From positions 1-64,000 of the forward strand of contig JAEXYH010000079.1 in NCBI GenBank assembly GCA_023451735.1: a stretch of DNA of 64,000 nucleotides, written 5' to 3'. The position numbers were made by a program, and so were the translations under genes. The notes beneath the pieces were generated by a model, which had not been told where the DNA came from, made no database searches, and was given only the letters and a program-made list of their open reading frames with translations. Source of the DNA: Pseudomonadota bacterium (GTDB lineage Bacteria; Pseudomonadota; Alphaproteobacteria; Rhizobiales; Rhizobiaceae). Shown one piece after another: positions 33,310 through 41,067 of this stretch. Position 1 is the stretch's first letter. Each line of letters begins with the position of its first letter.

Positions 33310-33521
33310 TCAAGCGGAGGTGCGCGGTATCGCAGACCGGATATCGGTTCTTGCAAAATCATCTCCGATATAGAGGAGCGGGCAGTCGAACTCCTTGGCC
33401 GTGGCATAGGCGAAGCAGTCGCCGAAATTGAGGTCCGCTTTATGAAAGCTTTCGCCTCATCGCGTGTAAGCTGTAGGCGATCAACCAGCGTTACCATGTT
33501 GCATGCGCTTCGGGGATACAA
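33310..33521 (-). pseudogene. Decayed vapC (PIN-domain toxin) remnant
   Basis: In the frame that ends with TGA at 33312-33310, the minus strand reads HKADLNFGDCFAYATAKEF followed by DCPLLYIGDDFARTDI and a short tail. This is the C-terminal signature of VapC PIN-domain RNases (LNFGDCFAYALAK..GNDFxxTD), including two acidic active-site positions. Upstream the frame meets a TGA, and homology-like sequence (VDRLQLTRDEAKAF) continues in the next frame, so there is a frameshift. The N-terminal half and any vapB antitoxin are missing. It is a dead fragment, likely left by a lost toxin-antitoxin locus. Confidence 0.65.
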
Positions 33522-33524
33522 GGA

Positions 33525-34316
33525 TCATTCCAGCGTGTTCGGGTCAAACCGTGCCACATCCTGCAGCAGCTCGATGATCCCCTTCACCGCATGGGCAACC
33601 AGTTGCTCGCCACGTTCCGCTGTTGCCGCCGAAGCATTGCCGGCGACGCCCTCGTCGTTGAGGTCGGACATCTTCCAGCCGAAGGCGTGCGGACCATAAG
33701 CGCGAAGGTGAGTAAAGTCGCGGGTAAATTCTGACTGGCGGGAGGTGAAGGCTTCAGCTTTTGCCATATCCACCTTGTCCGGCCACAGAGCCAGCATGAC
33801 AGAGGTCTCGATGTCGCCGCCGTGGATGTCGATCGCCTTGTCCTCCGGAGCGATCCAGCCTTGAGGCTGGCCGAAACGTGTCCAACTTGTTGCGACGGCG
33901 AGCATTCCGAAACGTATCCGCGCTTCGGTTGCCACAATCGTCATCAGCGGCGAATTTCCGCCATGGGCGTTCAACATGACGAACTTTTTGATGCCCTGAC
34001 GGTTTATGTCTTCGGCAATGCCGAGCCATCGATTGACGGCTTCGTCAAAGGCAAGCGTCCGGGTTCCTGCGACATCCATGTGCTCGACCGAATATCCGAC
34101 GGGTTCGACCGGCAGAAAAGTGACCGGCAGTGTTGGCGGGAGCGCCGGGATGAGTCGCTGCACAAGGCCCTCCGCAATCAGCGTATCGGTGTCGAAAGGC
34201 AGGTGCGGACCATGCTGTTCGTGGGCGCCTAGGGGCAATACCGCAATCCAATCGCGCCTTTCTGTGGACGCAAGTGTCTGATCATTGTCACAAAAGCGCG
34301 GGTTTGGTTGCGGCAT
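33525..34316 (-). CDS. Creatininase family protein
   Basis: 263 residues. The family opening IAVLPLGAHEQHGPHLPFDTDT gives metal-binding Glu, His and Asp, with NAHGGNSPLM and AIDIHGGDIETSVML providing the further His and Glu of a dinuclear zinc site. Family members hydrolyse cyclic amides such as creatinine or formamidopyrimidine compounds; the substrate cannot be told from sequence. It is the only gene of its unit, divergent from a MarR gene across 82 bases. Confidence 0.9.
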   Translation of the reverse strand: MPQPNPRFCDNDQTLASTERRDWIAVLPLGAHEQHGPHLPFDTDTLIAEGLVQRLIPALPPTLPVTFLPVEPVGYSVEHMDVAGTRTLAFDEAVNRWLGIAEDINRQGIKKFVMLNAHGGNSPLMTIVATEARIRFGMLAVATSWTRFGQPQGWIAPEDKAIDIHGGDIETSVMLALWPDKVDMAKAEAFTSRQSEFTRDFTHLRAYGPHAFGWKMSDLNDEGVAGNASAATAERGEQLVAHAVKGIIELLQDVARFDPNTLE

Positions 34317-34398
34317 CTGGCGGTGGTTTCCCGGTTTCGTTATGGATATCGCGCACTAGTATAATGACGACCTTCACCAAGCAAAGCGGGCAGGGCCG

Positions 34399-34893
34399 AT
34401 GAGCAAGAAAAAGGGCGAGAAGAAATCGAAATCTGGCAAGAAGAAAGAGCTTGCTGCACTTTCGGCGGCTGATCTCGCGCCGGCTATCACCCAGGCTGCT
34501 CGCTCGGTTCGCACTGCGCTCAGCCGCAGTATCTCCGACAGTGGTCTCTATGCCGGCCAGGACGGGGTTATCCTCGCACTCTCGGAAGATGACGGGCAGA
34601 CACCCGGGCAACTGGCCGCGCGGCTTGGCGTGAAAGCGCCGACCATGACCCGCACGATCGGGCGCATGGAAGCGCAAGGTTTTGTCGAGCGCCGATCCGA
34701 TGGGCATGATGGGCGGCTCACAAAGGTTCATCTCACCGAAAATGGCCTGAGAAGCGTCGAGTCTATCGGCCAATCCGTGGCCGATTGCGGTGCGATGGCG
34801 GTGAAAGGCTTTTCTGAAAAGGAAGTGCGCACGCTTTTGAAACTGCTGCGGGCTGTAGAGCACAATCTGCAGCCGGAATCAGACGAGGACTGA
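34399..34893 (+). CDS. MarR family transcriptional regulator
   Basis: 164 residues. A Lys-rich N-terminus (MSKKKGEKKSKSGKKKELA) precedes the MarR winged helix: QDGVILALSEDDGQTPGQLAARLGVKAPTMTRTIGRMEAQGFVERRSDGHDGRLTKVHLTENG, with the DGRxxxVxLT wing. The basic tail is unusual for the family and may add DNA affinity. The divergent creatininase-family gene is the natural target; TATAAT at 34360-34365 may be its own -10 box. Confidence 0.9.
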   Translation: MSKKKGEKKSKSGKKKELAALSAADLAPAITQAARSVRTALSRSISDSGLYAGQDGVILALSEDDGQTPGQLAARLGVKAPTMTRTIGRMEAQGFVERRSDGHDGRLTKVHLTENGLRSVESIGQSVADCGAMAVKGFSEKEVRTLLKLLRAVEHNLQPESDED

Positions 34894-35011
34894 CCGACTT
34901 TCGGCCCATTTCCTGCCTCTTGTACTTGTAAATTAAATTGTTTATTTAAAAAATTTAGTTCGCAAGGCCGGCGCCAGAAACCGGCTTTCAAGAAAAGCAT
35001 TTGGAGGGGTT

Positions 35012-36049
35012 ATGGCGCAGAAGGTTAAGCTTTCTACGATCGCAGACAGTCTCGGGCTTTCGACGGCAACAATTTCACTGGCACTCAGGGATAGCCCGCT
35101 CGTCGCAGCAGATACGCGCGACAAGATCAAGGAACAGGCGCGCGCGCTCGGTTACATCTACAATCGCAGGGCTGCCAGCCTCAGAACCTCGCGTTCCGGC
35201 ATTATCGGTGTCGTCGTGCATGACGTGATGAACCCGTTCTACGGCGAAATCCTCAAGGCGATCGAGACCGAGCTGGACCGCAGCAGCCATACGTTCATTC
35301 TCTCCAACCATTACGACTCGGTTGAAAAGCAGCGCACCTTCATCGAGACGCTGCTACAGCTTGGTGGTGATGGCGTGATCATGTCGCCGGCGATCGGCAC
35401 GCCGGTCGAGGATATCCGGCTCGCCGAGCAGAACGGCATGCCGGCCATTCTCGTGGCCCGTACGATGGACGGCGTCGACCTGCCGACCTACCGTGGCGAT
35501 GACAGCTACGGTATCTCGCTTGCCACCAACCACCTGATCGGACTTGGCCACCGGGTGATTGCGATGATCGGCGGCACGGACCAGACATCCACCGGCCGCG
35601 ACCGTTATCAGGGTTATGTCGATGCGCTGCGCAAGGCGAATATCGAGGTCGATCCAAGCCTTCGTATTCCCGGTCCGCGCACCATGCAGGGCGGGTTCGA
35701 AGCGGCGGTCAATTTCCTGTCGTTGCCGCAGAAGCCAACAGCAGCCGTCTGCTGGAACGACCTGGTGGCGATCGGGCTGATGAACGGCATTGCCCGCGCT
35801 GGACTGATCCCGGGACAGGACATTTCAGTTACCGGTTATGACGATCTGGAACAGGCATCGATTTCGACACCGTCACTGACAACCGTCTCGAACCAGCAGG
35901 CGGATGTCGGGCGTCTGGCAGCTCGCGCGCTGCTCGATCGTCTTGCCGGAAGCCACGAGCCGGATGGCCTGCATCTGATCAAGCCGGAAATGCGCATCCG
36001 CCAGTCGACATCGCCTTACAAGCCGCTTCGGGATCTCGCCAAGGCCTGA
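35012..36049 (+). CDS. LacI family transcriptional regulator
   Basis: 345 residues from ATG 35012 with TTTGGAGGGG upstream. The helix-turn-helix (KLSTIADSLGLSTATISLALRDSPLVAADTRDKIKEQARALGYIYNRRAASLRT) with hinge helix is followed by the periplasmic-binding-like core (GIIGVVVHDVMNPFYGEILKAIE, GDGVIMSPAIGTP, PTAAVCWNDLVAIGLM, ISVTGYDDLEQASISTPSLTTV). It resembles LacI regulators of sugar or polyol use. An AT-rich promoter region (34925-34965) precedes it. The converging PuuD-like gene is not an obvious sugar target. Confidence 0.93.
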   Translation: MAQKVKLSTIADSLGLSTATISLALRDSPLVAADTRDKIKEQARALGYIYNRRAASLRTSRSGIIGVVVHDVMNPFYGEILKAIETELDRSSHTFILSNHYDSVEKQRTFIETLLQLGGDGVIMSPAIGTPVEDIRLAEQNGMPAILVARTMDGVDLPTYRGDDSYGISLATNHLIGLGHRVIAMIGGTDQTSTGRDRYQGYVDALRKANIEVDPSLRIPGPRTMQGGFEAAVNFLSLPQKPTAAVCWNDLVAIGLMNGIARAGLIPGQDISVTGYDDLEQASISTPSLTTVSNQQADVGRLAARALLDRLAGSHEPDGLHLIKPEMRIRQSTSPYKPLRDLAKA

Positions 36050-36074
36050 AAGGACTAGTAGGGTCTGATCGGGT

Positions 36075-36863
36075 TCACGCCGCTGCGCCTTCGAGCGTCG
36101 CCTTGCGGGCTGCGTAAACGCGCACGGCATCACCGAAAGCTTCGAACAGCGCGCGGGACGGTGCATCCGTCTCGGCCCAGTATTCCGGATGCCATTGCAC
36201 GCCGACGGCAAAATTCTTGGCGTCGATAACGGACACCGCTTCGACTGTGCCATCTTCGGCGCGCGCTTCCACCTGAAGCCGCGGTGCCGTTTCAGAGATC
36301 GCCTGTCGGTGAAGGGAATTGACCTGTACTTCTCCCGCAGTGCCGAGATAACGGGCGATGCAGGAGCCTTCCGCGACGATCACCGGCTGGCGGATGGCGA
36401 ATTTTCCGTCGCGGTCCGATACCTCCGGCGAGCGGTGGTCCCAGATGCCTGGTTGGTCCTGAATCTCGCTTGCAAGCGTTCCGCCGAGCGCGACGTTCAG
36501 CTCCTGAATGCCGCGGCAGATGGCGAGCAGCGGAATGCCGCGGTCGATTGCGCGGCGAATGAGCGGCAGGGAGGTCGCGTCGCGGCCCGGATCAAATGGA
36601 CCGTCCGCATCCGTCGCTTCCTTGCCGTAAAGCGACGGATGGACATTGCTCACCGCGCCGGAAATCAGCACGCCATCGACCCGGTCGAGAATGGCGTCGG
36701 CCTCGTTACCTGTCTCGAAGGCCGGTACGATGAAGGACATCACATCGGCGACCTTAAGTGCTGCCGAAACATACTGGTTTGGCGCGGCGTGCCAGATGGC
36801 GCCCTCGATTTCGCGGATATCGGCAGGAACGGCGACAACGGATTTCGGCATATGAGAGGGCAT
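36075..36863 (-). CDS. Gamma-glutamyl-gamma-aminobutyrate hydrolase family protein (PuuD-like)
   Basis: 262 residues from ATG 36863; the frame extends to a TTG at 36893. Class I glutamine amidotransferase-like fold with nucleophile Cys in PLLAICRGIQELNVALGG, the catalytic His in VGVQWHPEYW and a Glu following. PuuD cleaves gamma-Glu-GABA in putrescine breakdown, so a link with polyamine metabolism (decarboxylase earlier in the window) is possible but the genes are far apart. It has a short upstream GGAA. Confidence 0.87.
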   Translation of the reverse strand: MPSHMPKSVVAVPADIREIEGAIWHAAPNQYVSAALKVADVMSFIVPAFETGNEADAILDRVDGVLISGAVSNVHPSLYGKEATDADGPFDPGRDATSLPLIRRAIDRGIPLLAICRGIQELNVALGGTLASEIQDQPGIWDHRSPEVSDRDGKFAIRQPVIVAEGSCIARYLGTAGEVQVNSLHRQAISETAPRLQVEARAEDGTVEAVSVIDAKNFAVGVQWHPEYWAETDAPSRALFEAFGDAVRVYAARKATLEGAAA

Positions 36864-37074
36864 GGCGGTTCCAGATTGAACGAGGCTAAGCAAGAGAAAC
36901 AGAGAACGCCGCCAATTGCTAGAGGAATTGAGGCTGCAAAACCAGTCGCTGGCGGAAGCAAAGGCCGACGGTCACGCGGGCTTACATTATCTTCCTCTTT
37001 TTTGCGTTATGTCATGAAATGAGCCGCGCTTTGGTGGGACGCTGCAAGTGGTCCAATTAAAAGGAGACCTCCCC

Positions 37075-37224
37075 ATGTTTGCCGCTCTTTCGCCCTATGT
37101 CGCTGGCCTCGTCATTATCTGGTGGCTTGTCGGGGCCTATGTCATCCCTCGCGACTTCATTCGCGCGCAGCGGGCCAAACGTGTGGCCGAATGCGCGAAG
37201 AGTGAGAAGCTTCTCCGTGGTTAA
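37075..37224 (+). CDS. Small single-pass membrane protein (49 residues)
   Basis: ATG at 37075 follows AAGGAGACC at a good distance and the frame runs to TAA at 37224. The peptide starts MFAALSPYVAGLVIIWWLVG, a membrane segment continuing to AYVIP, then has a basic tail RDFIRAQRAKRVAECAKSEKLLRG. The strong ribosome binding site and clean hydrophobic-then-basic design support a real gene. I know no family or function. It lies between the PuuD-like gene and the TRAP binding protein. Confidence 0.7.
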   Translation: MFAALSPYVAGLVIIWWLVGAYVIPRDFIRAQRAKRVAECAKSEKLLRG

Positions 37225-37365
37225 ATGCGGTCTCGCATCAATGCTTTCTCAATAAAACTGAATCTGCCGAAATAATGGGCATATCTCGCTGAAAACAATT
37301 TATAATTAGAGTTTCGAACAATACAGACGAAAGTCTAATTCGTTCTAGGCGTTCCAACCGCCCGT

Positions 37366-37399
37366 TTGCCTTGCGGCTCGCTTGCAAGCCTCAAGGCAA
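37366..37399 (+). promoter_or_regulatory. Inverted repeat in the leader of the TRAP binding-protein gene
   Basis: TTGCCTTG at 37366-37373 with CAAGGCAA at 37392-37399, and GGCT with AGCC inside, make a 12-bp stem with one mismatch. It lies 75 bases before the start of the binding-protein gene and could be an operator or a leader hairpin. The rest of 37225-37473 is AT-rich and without a gene. Confidence 0.45.
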
Positions 37400-37473
37400 C
37401 ATGTTTACCTCGTGATCGATGTCCGGCGGATTGGAGGATGCGCTGGAAGTCGATCATGATCGGGAGGATATTC

Positions 37474-38580
37474 ATGGATCGTCGTCAATTCTTCAAGAAA
37501 GCTGGCGCAACCGGAGCAGGGGCGTTAGCCGCCGGGGCGCTGGCCACACCTGCAATCGCACAGTCAAATCCGAAAATAACCTGGCGCCTGACCTCATCGT
37601 TTCCGAAGTCGCTCGACACGATTTACGGCGGCGCGGATGATATGGTGAAACACGTGGCTGCAGCCACGGACGGGAATTTTACCATCCAGCCTTTTGCCGC
37701 GGGCGAAATCGTGCCGGGTCTGCAGGCGCTCGATGCCGTGACCAATGGCACGGTGGAAATGGCCCATACCTGCTCCTACTACTTCGTCGGCAAGGACCCG
37801 ACCTTCGCCATCGGAAGCGCCATTCCGTTCGGTCTCAACGCGCGCCTGACCAATGCCTGGTTTTATCAGGGCAATGGCAATACGCTGATGAACGAGTTCT
37901 TTGCCAAGCATAATGTCTATGGCCTTCTTGCAGGCAATACCGGCGCGCAGATGGGCGGCTGGTTCCGCAAGGAGATCAATACCGTCGACGATTTCAAGGG
38001 CGTGAAGATGCGCATTGCCGGCATTGCCGGGCGGGTTCTGGAAAAGCTTGGCGCTGTCCCGCAGCAGATTGCCGGTGGCGATATCTATCCGGCGCTCGAA
38101 AAAGGCACGATCGATGCGGCTGAATGGATCGGTCCCTATGACGACCACAAACTCGGTTTCTTCAAGGTCGCGAAATACTATTATTACCCGGCCTTCTGGG
38201 AGGGCGGTCTGGCGATCCACTCGATGGTCAATCTGGACAAGTGGAATAGCCTGCCCAAGGCCTATCAGGCGGCACTGACCGACGCCTGCGCGTTCGCCAA
38301 CACGAACATGATGGCAAAATACGATCTGAAGAACCCGACGGCAATCAAGCAGATCGTTGCGCAGGGAACGACGCTCAGGCCATTCAGTCAGGACATCCTC
38401 GAAGCCTGCTTCAATGCCTCTCTGGAGGTCTACAAGGAAATCTCCGCGACCAATGCGGACTTCAAGAAGATCTATGAGGATCAGGTTGCTTTCAAGAAGG
38501 AAGGGTATCTCTGGATGCAACTGTCGGAATACACATTCGACACGTTCATGATGATCCAGCAGCGTAACGGCAAGCTTTGA
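37474..38580 (+). CDS. TRAP transporter substrate-binding protein (TakP/DctP-like)
   Basis: 368 residues from ATG 37474 with GGGAGGATA upstream. The signal peptide MDRRQFFKKAGATGAGALAAGALATPAIA is of Tat type. The body (WRLTSSFPKSLDTIYGGADDMVKHVAAATDG, the MRIAGIAGRVLEKLGAVPQQI segment with the conserved carboxylate-binding Arg, and DAAEWIGPYDDHKLGF) is of the TakP group that binds 2-oxo acids or similar carboxylates, annotated in databases as mannitol/chloroaromatic TRAP type. Its permease genes lie on the opposite strand. Confidence 0.93.
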   Translation: MDRRQFFKKAGATGAGALAAGALATPAIAQSNPKITWRLTSSFPKSLDTIYGGADDMVKHVAAATDGNFTIQPFAAGEIVPGLQALDAVTNGTVEMAHTCSYYFVGKDPTFAIGSAIPFGLNARLTNAWFYQGNGNTLMNEFFAKHNVYGLLAGNTGAQMGGWFRKEINTVDDFKGVKMRIAGIAGRVLEKLGAVPQQIAGGDIYPALEKGTIDAAEWIGPYDDHKLGFFKVAKYYYYPAFWEGGLAIHSMVNLDKWNSLPKAYQAALTDACAFANTNMMAKYDLKNPTAIKQIVAQGTTLRPFSQDILEACFNASLEVYKEISATNADFKKIYEDQVAFKKEGYLWMQLSEYTFDTFMMIQQRNGKL

Positions 38581-38596
38581 CGGCTAGTCAACGACC

Positions 38597-38649
38597 CGCA
38601 AAACATAAGAAGCCCCGGAGCCAAACTCCGGGGCTTCTTATGTTTTGCG
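38597..38649. terminator. 24-bp perfect hairpin between convergent TRAP genes
   Basis: The left arm 38597-38620 and right arm 38626-38649 are fully complementary over 24 bases around CCAAA. The core is CCCCGGAG with CTCCGGGG, and the outer part AAAACATAAG with CTTATGTTTT gives T-rich tails on both strands. It is a bidirectional terminator for the binding-protein and permease genes. Confidence 0.85.
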
Positions 38650-38692
38650 ATACTGACCAAACCGGCCCGGTTGATGTCGGGCCTTTTTGTTG

Positions 38693-40186
38693 TCAGTTGA
38701 ATTTTGGCGGTTCTGACAGGTTGGGCGCAGCGGGCTGGCCCGGCTGGGCCGGTGCGCCATCCATCGGCGGCAGGCCGAAGTTCGGCATTCCGCCGCCATC
38801 ATTGCCGTTGCCGAAGCCCGGGACCTCGATCTTGATCGTGTCGAGGTCCACTTCCGGCGGTTTGTCCAGCCAGTAGGTCACGGATTCCGGCCAGAAGATC
38901 AGGATACCGACTAGGATGAGCTGCATGCCGAGCCACGGGATGGCTCCGAGATATATGTCCCTGGTCTTCACCGTCTTCGGTGCAATCGAACGCAGATAGA
39001 AGAGCGCGAAGCCAAAGGGTGGATGCATGAAGCTCGTCTGCATGTTGACGCAGAGCAGGACGCCGAACCAGATCAGGTCGATGCCGAGCGACTGGGCGAC
39101 AGGCGCCAGAAGCGGCAGGACGATAAAGGCGATCTCGAAGAAATCGAGGAAGAAAGCCAGGAAGAAGACGAAGATGTTGACGAAGATCAGAAAGCCGATC
39201 GCGCCGCCCGGAATGTGAGAGAGCAGATGCTCGATCCAGAGACCGCCGTCCATGCCCTGGAAGACAAGGCTGAAGCACGTTGCGCCGACCAGAATGAAGA
39301 CGACCATGGATGTGATCGTCATGGTCGAATGCATGGCCTGCTTGACGAGGTCCCATGTCAGGCGGCGGTGAAGCGCTGCGAGTACCATGGCACCGACGAC
39401 GCCGAGCGCGCCTGCTTCCGTTGGCGTCGCGAGGCCAAGGAAAAGTGTGCCGAGCACGAGGAAGATCAGCACAATCGACGGAACCATGCCCCACAGGACA
39501 CGAATGACGAGGGCAGCATTCAGCTCGCCACGCGCTTCTGGCGGCAATGGCGGTACATCCTTCGGCCGGACAATCGACAGGATGAAGATGAAGCCGAGGA
39601 AGATCAGGACCTGCAGGATCGAAGGGCCGATCGCACCGAGATACATGTCGCCGACCGAACGGCCCAGCTGGTCGGCAAGAACGATCAGAACGAGGGACGG
39701 CGGGATGACCTGGGTTATTGTGCCGGAGGCTGCAATGACGCCGGTCGCAAGCCGCGGGTTGTAGCCGTATTTCAGCATGATCGGCAGGGAGATCACGCCC
39801 ATTGTGATGACCGATGCCGCAACCGTTCCGGTGATCGCACCGAGAATCGCGCCGACGATGATGACGGCATAGGCGAGACCGCCGGGAATGGCGCCGAACA
39901 GCTTGCCCGTGCCTTCCAGAAGATCTTCCGCCAGGCCGCAGCGTTCGAGGATCGCACCCATGAAGGTGAAGAACGGGATGGCCAGCAACAGGTCGTTGGA
40001 GACGATGCCGAAGATGCGTAACGGCAGGGCCTGCATAAAGGCAAAATCGAAATGGCCGGTGGCAATGCCGAGCAGGCCGAAGAAAAGTCCGACGGCCGAC
40101 AGCGAGAAGGCGACCGGAAATCCATAGAGCATGAAGATGATCATGCCCAGGAACATGGCTGGCGGCATTATGCCGAATGCGAACAT
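38693..40186 (-). CDS. TRAP transporter large permease (DctM-like)
   Basis: 497 residues with about 12 membrane segments, starting MFAFGIMPPAMFLGMIIFMLYGFPVAFSLS. The family has GAITGTVAASVITMGVISLPIMLKYGY and IPPSLVLIVLADQLGRSVGDMYLGAIGP, which are the DctM signatures. A Pro/Gly-rich cytoplasmic tail of about 50 residues (NDGGGMPNFGLPPMDGAPAQ) is longer than usual. It moves the carboxylate with sodium into the cell. It overlaps nothing; the small permease gene ends 21 bases upstream. Confidence 0.93.
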   Translation of the reverse strand: MFAFGIMPPAMFLGMIIFMLYGFPVAFSLSAVGLFFGLLGIATGHFDFAFMQALPLRIFGIVSNDLLLAIPFFTFMGAILERCGLAEDLLEGTGKLFGAIPGGLAYAVIIVGAILGAITGTVAASVITMGVISLPIMLKYGYNPRLATGVIAASGTITQVIPPSLVLIVLADQLGRSVGDMYLGAIGPSILQVLIFLGFIFILSIVRPKDVPPLPPEARGELNAALVIRVLWGMVPSIVLIFLVLGTLFLGLATPTEAGALGVVGAMVLAALHRRLTWDLVKQAMHSTMTITSMVVFILVGATCFSLVFQGMDGGLWIEHLLSHIPGGAIGFLIFVNIFVFFLAFFLDFFEIAFIVLPLLAPVAQSLGIDLIWFGVLLCVNMQTSFMHPPFGFALFYLRSIAPKTVKTRDIYLGAIPWLGMQLILVGILIFWPESVTYWLDKPPEVDLDTIKIEVPGFGNGNDGGGMPNFGLPPMDGAPAQPGQPAAPNLSEPPKFN

Positions 40187-40207
40187 GGCTCTAATCCCCC
40201 CGAAGAC

Positions 40208-40747
40208 TTACTGAAGCGGCTTTTCATAGGTCGTATCGACATCAAGCGTCCCGGTTAGACCGGCGATCCGCTTGATCAATTCCGAAAGACCCTGCAGCGC
40301 AAGCAGGAGGAAGCCTGCAACGATGACGAGTTTGACCGGCCAGCGAAGGAGGCCGCCGGCATTGGAGGACGTCTCTCCCTGCTGGAAGGAAAGGGAGAAG
40401 AACGGCCAGGAAAGCCATGCGAGATAGAGGCAGGCGGGGATCAGGAAGACGATCAGGCCCAGCGTGTCGATCCACAGTCGCTTGCGATCCGAGACGGCGC
40501 CATAGATCAGATCGACGCGAACATGTTCGTTGAGACGCAGTGTATGGGATGCGCCGATCAGCACAATAAAGGCGAAGAGATACCACTGTATCTCCAGCCA
40601 GCCGTTCGAGCTGTAGTTGAACAGATAGCGTATGAAGGCATTGCCGGCACTGATCAAGCAGCAGGCCAATACGAGATAACCGGAAAATTTCCCCAGCACC
40701 TCGCTCAAGCGGTCGATCAGACCGCTAAACCGCAGTAAAATTCTCAT
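40208..40747 (-). CDS. TRAP transporter small permease (DctQ-like)
   Basis: 179 residues with four membrane segments (YLVLACCLISAGNAFIRYLF, WYLFAFIVLIGASHTL, LIVFLIPACLYLAWLSWPFF, LVIVAGFLLLALQGLSELI). The motif ASHTLRLNEHVRVDLIYG is the DctQ signature. It partners the large permease. It is the first gene of the leftward unit; the 5' region faces a GGDEF/EAL gene across 320 bases. Confidence 0.92.
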   Translation of the reverse strand: MRILLRFSGLIDRLSEVLGKFSGYLVLACCLISAGNAFIRYLFNYSSNGWLEIQWYLFAFIVLIGASHTLRLNEHVRVDLIYGAVSDRKRLWIDTLGLIVFLIPACLYLAWLSWPFFSLSFQQGETSSNAGGLLRWPVKLVIVAGFLLLALQGLSELIKRIAGLTGTLDVDTTYEKPLQ

Positions 40748-41067
40748 TCGTTCCCGCTCCCAACAGGTCCTTTTATCCCGCCTGTTCTGTGATGGCGATG
40801 TAAACCAAGGTCTAAGGAAAGAAAAGCGGAAACGATTGGCTCTAGCCGGTCATGGCCTCCGAAGCTCTAGACTCAAAACCACTTTCCGATGTCTTGCCCA
40901 GCTTCGGGGAGGAGGCTTATGGCGTATCGAATGTGGGCATCTTCCTTTACGCTTCGTTGAACACGTTTGGATATTCACCCCCATGGTCAAAGGGGTTAAT
41001 CCGAGCAACAATCAATTCTTAAAGGGTTTTCTCCACTGTCGCGCGAAAGCCAAGGGAATGAGACCCG
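40748..41067. other. Divergent promoter region without gene
   Basis: 320 bases between the TRAP small permease and the GGDEF/EAL gene. Open frames cross it but lack ribosome binding sites or homology, and I see no repeat or strong palindrome. It should hold the promoters of both flanking units. Confidence 0.5.
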
